DNA from: Achatina immaculata
Lineage: Eukaryota > Mollusca > Gastropoda > Stylommatophora > Achatinidae
Assembly (NCBI GenBank): GCA_009760885.1
Contig: CM019721.1
Location: forward strand, 19,451,805-19,515,804
Length of the DNA stretch: 64,000 bases
Direction: 5' to 3'
Of the stretch, positions 56,140 through 64,000 are shown one piece after another. The notes under the pieces were generated by a model. It ran no database searches, was not told the DNA's origin, and saw only the letters and a list, made by a program, of their open reading frames with translations. Position 1 is the stretch's first letter, and each line of letters begins with the position of its first letter. Both the position numbers and the translations under genes were made by a program.

Positions 56140-56255
56140 AATGCTTAGACAAGAAACAAGCTGGGGTATATATACTAGTCCAGGATATAATCAACCAATC
56201 ACTGCATAATACAGAACAAGCTGTCAAAACCAGAGCTTATCTTTTTGATTGGTAC
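56140..56255 (-). promoter_or_regulatory. Kinase core promoter, copy B
   Basis: TATA box at 56175-56166, CCAAT and GATA sites, all as in copy A. The leader has one visible base change. Confidence 0.55.
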
Positions 56256-57478
56256 AACTGCCCGGTCTGGTAGACCATTGTTAGTGTCACCATGAATAGA
56301 ACAATGAGCGAGCCCCTCAAGCGAAGCACGGGTAGAAAGAACAATAGTGTTGTATGACGCACTTCTTAGAACAACAAGTTAAACGACCATATTGTTGTAT
56401 GTCGCATTTCTTAGAACAGCACGACCATGTTGTTGTATGACGCACTTCTTAGAACAACAAGTTAAACGACCATATTGTTGTATGCCGCCCGTGTTAGAAC
56501 AAGTTAAAGGACAATGTTGTTGCATGACGCACGTGGTAAAACAAGTTACCAGATTGTTTAGAGCTGTGATAACCTCATCCAAGAAAGTGTCGAAGTTATG
56601 ACAAGTTTGTTTTTTAATTAAAATTCTAATTTGGAAAATGTAAACGTATACGCCTACAGAAAGAAAGGAAGAAAGAAAGAAAGTGCTTTAGATAGAACAG
56701 TGGTTCCCAACTGGTAGTCCACAGACCCCCGAGGGTCCATGACAAAAAGTCAGGGTCCTTTTACTTTATTTTCACTATGAAGTGTTTAAGAATCCAGGTT
56801 TCGGTGAATCCTGTCTAGAGAAAAGAATGTTTTTTTCCGTGAAAGCGATTGTTGGAAATAAAAAGGGACATGACTTCTCTCACCATATTTAGGTTAGTTA
56901 GCTGTCACACATTTCATATTCTGTTCATCTGTCAGAACAAGTAGGAATGTTAATTGATGTCTATTTTTTTCTTTACTACATTAACGTGGGTAGAATTTAC
57001 TCAGTAAGGTTGGCCATATTTTTAAAAACCTCTATCATTTAAAGCGTCATACCACACAGATATGAAACTTTTCCAAAGTATCGGGAGGGAGGGGGTCCAT
57101 AGTCTAGAATTTGAATCAGGATGAGGTCCGCGGGCTCTTATTAATGGTAAGCCAATGAGACAGAAGATAACTGAACATGTGGAAAAAAAATACTCTCTCC
57201 CGCTTATTATTAGTAGTTTAATTAAATTTAAACATTTCAAAGTTTAAAATTGAAATTAAAAAAAGTCTTATTCTTTGTGGGGATTTCTATTGTCTGTCTT
57301 TAGTGCGGTTTATCAAATATATTTACCATTTCATATTGTTATCAGTTTCATCGTCTCTTTCATCTCTTCACGTCACAGGTTGTCAAACAACAGTGTTATA
57401 TTTTCTTTGTTTCAATTTTACTTAATGGAAATTCTTACGGTTTTCTGTGAAAGGTGTCAGTAAAGGTGTCATTATATC

Positions 57479-57680
57479 TTATATCCTTCCCGTGCCGTTA
57501 AACGTCACATAGGGCTCGTAAGGTTCTTCGCCAATTTTTCCTGTCTTCGGTGAGTCTTTCAACCTCATCAAGGGATTTTATGCCTGTTAATTTGGCCTTT
57601 CTTAACAATGTCCTCTTCAGAGTTTCACGCGGTCTGCCTCTTTTTCTTCGGCCTGTTGTGTTCCACTTGATAGCTTGTTT
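57479..57680 (-). pseudogene. LINE 3' tail (RTE-like), copy B
   Basis: Duplicate of 53344-53545, carried along by the segmental duplication. Confidence 0.83.
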
Positions 57681-57711
57681 TTGAGACGAAAAACGACTCC
57701 CACACCAAGCA

Positions 57712-57877
57712 TTTACGTGGTCAACAGGGGGTAAAACAAAGGGGGGAAGACCCAAAGACACACTAAGAAGAGTTATCACCAAGGAGTGTTCAACAATGCT
57801 CATCAGAAACACCGAAGATCTAAAGCAAGTAGCAAGGAACCGCCAGACATGGAGAGTCTTGTCCTCCGTCCTATGTG
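57712..57877 (+). pseudogene. LINE 3' tail (AACT family), copy B, truncated
   Basis: Duplicate of 53577-53742 without its last ten or so codons and tail. It stops at CTATGTGC, where kinase sequence begins. Confidence 0.8.
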
Positions 57878-58018
57878 CTTTTGCACAGGAATAGCCAGCA
57901 CAATCTCTCCACACATTCCCACATCAAGAACTTTCTCAAACTGAAGCTTGAATTTACTGAGAAAATCTTCTCCCTCCAGATCATAAACTACAGGACTTCG
58001 CACAAATGAACCAGCCAT
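57877..58018 (-). pseudogene. Protein kinase exon 1, copy C, truncated after 47 codons
   Basis: Minus-strand ATG at 58018, identical to the other copies through VLDVGMCGEIVLAIPVQK, then it passes at about 57877 into the reverse of the copy B LINE tail. The Lys, HLD and DFG regions are all lost. Its promoter (TATA at 58154-58145) is intact, so a short fusion frame could still be transcribed. Confidence 0.9.
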
Positions 58019-59655
58019 GATGAACACTAGAAAACTTCTCAAAGAAATGCTCAAGCAAAAACTTATAGGAAAAAAACTGTACTCCCTAGACGTCTCTTCG
58101 CTGTAGAAAATCTGAGAAATGCTTAGACCAAGAAACAAGCTGGGGTATATATACTAGTCCAGGATATAATCAACCAATCACTGCATAATACAGAACAAGC
58201 TGTCAAAACCAGAGCTTATCTTTTTGATTGGTACAACTGCCCGGTCTGGTAGACCATTGTTAGTGTCACCATGAATAGAACAATGAGCGAGCCCCTCAAG
58301 CGAAGCACGGGTAGAAAGAACAATAGTGTTGTATGACGCACTTCTTAGAACAACAAGTTAAACGACCATATTGTTGTATGTCGCATTTCTTAGAACAGCA
58401 CGACCATGTTGTTGTATGACGCACTTCTTAGAACAACAAGTTAAACGACCATATTGTTGTATGCCGCCCGTGTTAGAACAAGTTAAAGGACAATGTTGTT
58501 GCATGACGCACGTGGTAAAACAAGTTACCAGATTGTTTAGAGCTGTGATAACCTCATCCAAGAAAGTGTCGAAGTTATGACAAGTTTGTTTTTTAATTAA
58601 AATTCTAATTTGGAAAATGTAAACGTATACGCCTACAGAAAGAAAGGAAGAAAGAAAGAAAGTGCTTTAGATAGAACAGTGGTTCCCAACTGGTAGTCCA
58701 CAGACCCCCGAGGGTCCATGACAAAAAGTCAGGGTCCTTTTACTTTATTTTCACTATGAAGTGTTTAAGAATCCAGGTTTCGGTGAATCCTGTCTAGAGA
58801 AAAGAATGTTTTTTTCCGTGAAAGCGATTGTTGGAAATAAAAAGGGACATGACTTCTCTCACCATATTTAGGTTAGTTAGCTGTCACACATTTCATATTC
58901 TGTTCATCTGTCAGAACAAGTAGGAATGTTAATTGATGTCTATTTTTTTCTTTACTACATTAACGTGGGTAGAATTTACTCAGTAAGGTTGGCCATATTT
59001 TTAAAAACCTCTATCATTTAAAGCGTCATACCACACAGATATGAAACTTTTCCAAAGTATCGGGAGGGAGGGGGTCCATAGTCTAGAATTTGAATCAGGA
59101 TGAGGTCCGCGGGCTCTTATTAATGGTAAGCCAATGAGACAGAAGATAACTGAACATGTGGAAAAAAAATACTCTCTCCCGCTTATTATTAGTAGTTTAA
59201 TTAAATTTAAACATTTCAAAGTTTAAAATTGAAATTTAAAAAAAAAGTCTTATTCTTTGTGGGGATTTCTATTGTCTGTCTTTAGTGCGGTTTGTCAAAT
59301 ATATTTACCATTTCATATTGTTATCAGTTTCATCGTCTCTTTCATCTCTTCACGTCTCAGGTTGTCAAACAACAGTGTCATATTTTCTTTGTTTCAATTT
59401 TACTTACTGGAAATTCTTACGGTTTTCTGTGAAAGGTGTCAGTAAAGGTGTCATTATATCTTATATCCTTCCCGTGCCGTTAAACGTCACATAGGGCTCG
59501 CAAGGTTCTTCGCCAGTTTTTCCTGTCTTCACGAGTCTTTCAACCTTATCAAGGGATTTTATGCCTGTTAATTTAGCCTCTCTTAACAATGACCTCTTCA
59601 GAGTTTCAGGTGGTCTGCCTCTTTTTCTTCGGCCTGTTGTGTTCCACTTCATAGC
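57878..59655. repeat. Segmental duplication, copy C
   Basis: Offset 1979 from copy B. It contains the truncated exon, promoter, upstream array and LINE tail. Unlike A and B it keeps the longer LINE at its right side, so C is probably closest to the ancestral flank. Confidence 0.9.
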
Positions 59656-60060
59656 TTGTTTTTGGGATTCTCTGATCGTTCCTTCTCATCAAGTGACCAA
59701 CATATATCCATCTCCTTCTCCTGATCACCCATGAGACTGGTTGTTATTCAGTCATCTGTCTTATCTCTACATTGTTCTTGAACTAGTTCCACTTGATGCC
59801 GAGTATTTTCCTAAGGCATTTGTTTTCAAAAGAGTCTAATTTCTTTTCTATTTCTTTAGTTGTTTTCTGGCTTTCGCATGCATAAATGGGGGTGGATATT
59901 ACATTTGAATTGAATAGTCTTAATTTGGTTTTTGTGTTTATAACTTTTGAATTCCATATGTTCTCAAGATTCTTGAAGATCGATACTGCTTTTGCAATTC
60001 TAATTCTAACTTCTTTTCTGGACTCACCATCTTGGTCTATGTAGCTGCCAAGGTATCATT
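59470..60060 (-). pseudogene. LINE (RTE-like) thumb and tail, longest copy
   Basis: Minus-strand RT thumb: VRIRIAKAVSIFKNLENIWN, LRLFNSNVISTPIYACES, KIEKKLDSFENKCLRKILGI-like, WVIRRRRWIYVGHLMRRNDQ, then the KWNTTGRRKRGRP tail, in several frames. It shows what copies A and B lost at 53545 and 57680. Confidence 0.82.
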
Positions 60061-60235
60061 ATAGGTTTCTGTAAAGCTGTCATTGTATCAATGTAGGTGT
60101 CAGTAAAGGTGTCAGTAAAGGTGTCACTATAGATGTAAATAAAGATGTTAGTAAAGATGTCATTATAGGTGTCAGTAAAGGTATCATTATAGGTGTCAAT
60201 ATAAGTGTCATTAAAGGTGTCAGTAAAGTTGGTGT
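60061..60235. repeat. Degenerate repeat, ~18-26 bp unit
   Basis: Irregular units on GGTGTCAGTAAAGGTGTCAT plus TATA. Confidence 0.8.
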
Positions 60236-60474
60236 TTTTGTTTTGCTTACCTATCCTTTCTAACTTAGGGACGAGTTGTTGCTCCGGGTGGGATCTGGCT
60301 AATTAAGTGTGAGTACAGGACCTCCAGTGTATTATCAATGAGAAGATTTCTGTGTACAGTGAATGTGTGAGCCAAAACTAAGCTCTAGGAAAAAAAGATT
60401 TCTGAGAGTACAACAAAGTAACTCCGAGGGCTACGGTCAACGATTTCTACATGACTGCTCTGGAAAAGACAAGT

Positions 60475-61205
60475 CTGGCTGAACTTGTTGCACGTGGTTT
60501 AGTTTCCTATGATCTGAAGGATATAGGTCTTTTGATCACGTTCAGACGAGTTTAAGAAAGTGCTTGCTGTTAGAATGTGTGGGGAGAACGTGTGGGAATA
60601 ATTTGTGAGGAGTGTGTGACGAGTATGTGTTGGAAGAATTGTGGGGAAAATGTGTGGGAAGAATGTATGGGGAGAAGGTGTGGGGAAAATGTGTGGGGAG
60701 AATGTATAAGGAGAATGTGTGGGAAGAATGCGTGAGGAAAATGTATTTGTCAAGCCTTTGTTTAACCAAATCATCAAGTGCTCTATCAACAGAATCAGCC
60801 TCTTAGATGAAGAGAGAAACGTAGAAAAAAGGGATATTTCGAAGTTCATGCAATCTTTTGATATCACGGATATTTGATGAAATGTATCATCGTCGAGATA
60901 AGTCCCGAGTATCAGGACATCTGTTTACCTTTCAATAAGAAAATGTATGATACACAAACACGCTGGTAATATTAGTCTTCTGTGACCAAAGATACATGCT
61001 ACCCAAGTGGCATATGCTCTTCTGTATCTACACAGGAACAAGGTGGCACACTTGAACGCCATGCTGGGGAGTATCTTCTTGGATGATGATTTCATGACTA
61101 TCCCGGGAGATTTTAAACAGGAGGTGGACCTGATCACAGATCGGCGGACATCGGCCGAATGTAAATTTGCTGAGACCTCTGGAGACATTGCTTCAGAATT
61201 GAACG
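60475..61205 (+). pseudogene. Decayed protein kinase, relative of the 47.9-51.9 kb gene
   Basis: Plus-strand segments follow exon 1 order. VSYDLKDIGLLITF matches VVYDLEGEDFLSKF, and KKVLAVRMCGENV matches the glycine loop. After the expanded repeat come ISLLDEERN, KFMQSFD, KCIIVEISPEYQDICLPF, TQVAYALLYLHRNKVAHLNA and FLDDDFMTIPGDFK. At least three frameshifts or stops. The catalytic HLD is HLN and DFG is DFK, so activity would be lost even if the frame were whole. It ends in the 23-bp array. Opposite orientation to the intact gene. Confidence 0.87.
60583..60758. repeat. Minisatellite grown from the kinase glycine-loop region
   Basis: Irregular ~18-24 bp units on AATGTGTGGGGAGAA. The first unit is the coding stretch for RMCGENVW in the decayed kinase, so the repeat seems to have expanded from it. 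Confidence 0.8.
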
Positions 61206-61207
61206 GT

Positions 61208-61405
61208 TCATTGACAGACACAAAAACCAGGTCCTTCCAGACACAAAAACCAGGTCCTTCCAGACACAAAAACCAGGTCCTTCCAGACACAAAAACCAGG
61301 TCCTTCCAGACACAAAAACCAGGTCCTTCCAGACACAAAAACCAGGTCCTTCCATACACAAAAACCAAGTCCTTTCAGACACAAAACCAGGTCCTTCTAG
61401 ACACA
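61208..61405. repeat. Minisatellite, 23-bp unit, ~8 copies
   Basis: Units of CAAAAACCAGGTCCTTCCAG plus ACA, directly after the decayed kinase. Confidence 0.94.
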
Positions 61406-61431
61406 AGAAATCCAGGTCCCTACATGGCCAG

Positions 61432-61718
61432 TAAGTCATTTGCATGTCCCTTGTGGAACTTTGCCTCCCTAACAACTCTCCTGTAGGCCTGTCTGTTGTG
61501 AGCAAGATACCCTGCTGCCGATGGATCCATCTGCAGATTATCAATGATGTCCTGCAGCCATCTTCACCTTGGTCTTCATCTCTTTCTTGTTCCCATTATG
61601 TACCCTTCCACGACGATCTTCTCTAAATTATCATGACGTTTAATGTGTCCAAAATATTTAAGTTTTCTCATTTTAATCCTCTTTACTGGCCAGCCTTCTT
61701 CAATATTAAGTTCTTACC
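61432..61718 (-). mobile_element. LINE family A 3' end
   Basis: Minus-strand match to the family A tail from ELNIEE to GHANE (TGTCCCTTGTGGAACTTTGC on the plus strand is the end). 5'-truncated at 61718. Frameshifted. Confidence 0.85.
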
Positions 61719-62194
61719 TTATAAGATACGCGCATACATTTCTTGGGTTGTTATTGAGTTTTATTGTTAAAATTTCCCTTAATGATTTCTGTTGATGATT
61801 CTACATTCTTTTATTTCTCTTTCTCCATCTCCACATAGGATATGTCATATATGTAGACACTTTGTCTAATTTTCCATATGTTAATCTTTTATCTCATTGC
61901 CTGTACTATTGTTGCAGTGAGTGAATTATCTGTGACAAAATTTCTCACTCTGAGATCACTGTATATTTCTTTTCTATCACGTGACAGTAGTTTTTTTTTC
62001 TTTCTTTTTTTACAATATCTGTTTGCCACAGAGCCATATTTGGTAAATATCTTCATTTTTTTTATTATTGCAATTTTTCTTCTCAAAGTGATGCAAAAAA
62101 AAAGAGACAAGCGTGCAGTTTTGTGTACTAAGTTTGGAAATAGTTCCACTTCTAAGTCTGGCTGATGTAAATTACAGGCAGTGTCTTCTCATAG
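61719..62194. other. No gene recognised
   Basis: Very AT-rich with poly-T runs. The short frames have no motif. Confidence 0.45.
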
Positions 62195-62580
62195 ATCCTT
62201 CGATGAGATGATTTCTAACCTTCTCATGGAGTCTTCAATAAGAAGATTTCTAACCTTCTCATAGGCCTTCAATGAGATGATTTCTAACCATTTCATGGAG
62301 ACTTCGACGAGATGATTTGTAACCTTCTCATGGAGACTTCGATGAGACGATTTCTAACCTTCTCATGGAGACTTCGATGAGATAATTTCTAACCTTCTCA
62401 TGGAGACTTTGATGAGATGATTTCTAACCCTCTCATGGAGACTTCGATGAGATGATTTCTAATCTTCACATGAAATATTCGACGAGATGGTTTCTAACCA
62501 TTTCATGGAGACTTCGACGAGATGATTTGTAACTTTCTCATGGAGACTTCGATGAGATGATTTTTAACCTTCTCATGGAG
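62195..62580. repeat. Minisatellite, 35-bp unit, ~11 copies
   Basis: Units on GATGATTTCTAACCTTCTCA plus TGGAGACTTCGATGA. Confidence 0.93.
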
Positions 62581-62599
62581 CCCGAGATGTGTGAAGAGG

Positions 62600-62918
62600 G
62601 CTGGTTTGATTGGTTAAACGCGGCCGGATTGAAGGGTCAAGTTTTCACTCACCTTCGCATTTCTCGGTGAGGGGGAGTGCTACCTGATCACGTGATGTGT
62701 GCGTCAGGTAAAGGGTGTAATGTGTTGGTTTCTTCGGTGTTCATAGAAGCACACGGCCGGGCAGCACGTGTCTCCGGGGGAGCTATTGTTGTTTGTTATA
62801 TTCGGATTGTTTTTTCTTTCAGTTTATCATACTTGAAGTGATGTGTATATCTGGAGCTGTGGCGAAGATCTTAGTTTTCTGCTGGCCCCGCCTCTTGTGT
62901 CAGTGAAGTCTCACAAAC
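62600..62918 (+). promoter_or_regulatory. Possible GC-rich promoter and non-coding first exon
   Basis: A locally GC-rich, CpG-containing stretch with TTGATTGGTTAAACG (reverse CCAAT) and CCCCGCCTC (GC-box-like), ending in a good splice donor AAAC|GTAAGT at 62919. No coding frame. If real, the gene continues beyond the window. Weak call. Confidence 0.25.
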
Positions 62919-62920
62919 GT

Positions 62921-63464
62921 AAGTTTTCGTTAAGTCAGAAGTAAAGTGTTGTAAGCGTGTACTGTGAGTAGTACTAAGTTTTGATTTGTAAGAATCTGTA
63001 GTAAGTAAATGATTAAGATGCATGAGTTTCATCAATCGACAAATATTTCATTATTATGCCTGCATCTTTCATATATATTATCTTTCTGTGTTTAACACTG
63101 AAGTGTTTGTTCCAAGCGTAGTGTAAAATTTACTTATTTATTTTATAGCTGAATGCTTATTACATCATTATATCATCTTGTTTTACATAAGCTTATGTCA
63201 CTACCTAAGGATTCTTTTAATCCGCTATATAACTCTTCTTCATCTCCATGATCTTCTAATGCTTCCGTCGTCCACGGTGCATCTCTGGTACTCTGGCCTA
63301 GCTAGCCTTTCTCTACCGGGTATTGGTGCCCAAAGATTACAGCTGTGCCTGGAACACCCCGGGTAGCGGTACCCACCGGACGATCTTGTACCTCATGTTC
63401 TCCATCTTCCAGTCGTCGTCCAGCAAGGTTCCCCAGCTCAGATGTTAAGGAGTTTAATCATCAG
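62921..63464. other. No gene recognised
   Basis: Unique-looking. It could be the intron of the possible gene starting at about 62.7 kb. Confidence 0.4.
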
Positions 63465-64000
63465 TTTCTTTCTCTCTCTCTTCCTCTCTCTCTCTTGTCT
63501 CTCTCTCTTCCTCTCTCTCTGTCTCTGTCTGTCTGTCTGTCTCTCTTCCTCTCTCTCTGTCTCTCTCCCTTCCTCTCTCTCTCTCTTGTCTCTCTCTCTC
63601 TTCCTCCCTCTCTCTGTGTCTCTCTTCCTCTCTCTCTTGTCTCTCTCTTCCTCTCTCTCTTCCTCTCTCTCTTGTCTCTCTCTTCCTCTCGCTCTCTTGT
63701 CTCTCTCTCTTCCTCTCTCTCTGTCTCTGTCTGTCTGTCTCTCTTCCTCTCTCTCTCTGTCTCTCTCTCTTCCTCTCTCTCTCTTGTCTCTCTCTCTTCC
63801 TCCCTCTCTCTGTGTCTCTCTTCCTCTCTCTCTTGTCTCTCTCTTCCTCTCTCTCTCTTGTCTCTCTCTCTTCCTCTCTCTCTGTCTGTCTGTCTCTCTG
63901 TCTGTCTCTCTTCCTCTCTCTCTCTGTCTCTCTCTCTTCCTCTCTCTCTTGTCTCTCTCTTCCTCCCTCTCTCTGTGTCTCTCTTCCTCTCTCTCTTGTC
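63465..64000. repeat. CT-rich compound microsatellite, runs off the window
   Basis: Interleaved CTCT, CTTC, TGTC and CTTGT units, with longer blocks repeated (about 63540-63600 resembles 63735-63800), so partly a higher-order repeat. Continues past position 64000. Confidence 0.95.

Larger units (their letters stand above)
55063..57877. repeat. Segmental duplication, copy B
   Basis: Direct copy of 50971-53747 offset by 4092-4135. Its right edge is fused to kinase exon 1 sequence of copy C. Confidence 0.93.

Noticed and set aside
61889..62165. Overlapping hydrophobic and basic frames
   Set aside because: They lie in a poly-T/poly-A-rich stretch with no conserved feature.

Overview
This 64 kb window looks like animal nuclear DNA, most likely from a gastropod mollusc. 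Two intronless-CDS rhodopsin-class receptors resemble the large gastropod chemosensory-type GPCR families. A kinase gene has GT/AG introns, and there are many decayed LINE, Penelope-like, mariner and hAT-like elements. No bacterial operons, rRNA genes or CRISPR arrays are present. The organism call is inference from family resemblance; no search was run.

Layout. 1-9 kb: a decayed RTE-type LINE, a tRNA-derived SINE, LINE-A 3' ends, a 1.6 kb minisatellite and a near-perfect 781-bp tandem duplication. 9-25 kb: minisatellites in succession, with LINE-A and LINE-B insertions (several with target-site duplications) and a hAT-like element filled by a 35-bp array. 26-30 kb: GPCR 1 between a 1.9 kb 20-bp array and a 0.6 kb 26-bp array. 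30.3-33.05 kb: two Penelope-like copies head to head, each with a hammerhead-like motif in its 3' region. 34-37 kb: a 60-bp array that grew from a LINE reading frame, and more LINE-A. 38.5-39.7 kb: GPCR 2. 39.8-42.3 kb: a mariner fossil split by a 1241-bp GAA-tailed retroelement. 45-46.7 kb: a 33-bp hairpin and LINE tails.

47.9-61.2 kb is the most interesting part. A three-exon protein kinase gene runs on the minus strand (exons 51904-51281, 49265-49147, 48024-47910; 285 aa). Its promoter and first exon are duplicated almost perfectly about 4.1 kb upstream (exon 55416-56039), and a third copy is truncated (57877-58018). Only one set of exons 2 and 3 is visible, so copy B may act as an alternative promoter and first exon. 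A decayed plus-strand relative lies at 60.47-61.2 kb, with a minisatellite grown out of its glycine-loop region.

The supported protein-coding genes are the two GPCRs and the kinase. By rough count, tandem repeats occupy more than a quarter of the window, and most of the rest is transposon-derived or unrecognised. The long open frames inside the arrays result from repeat units divisible by three and are not called as genes.
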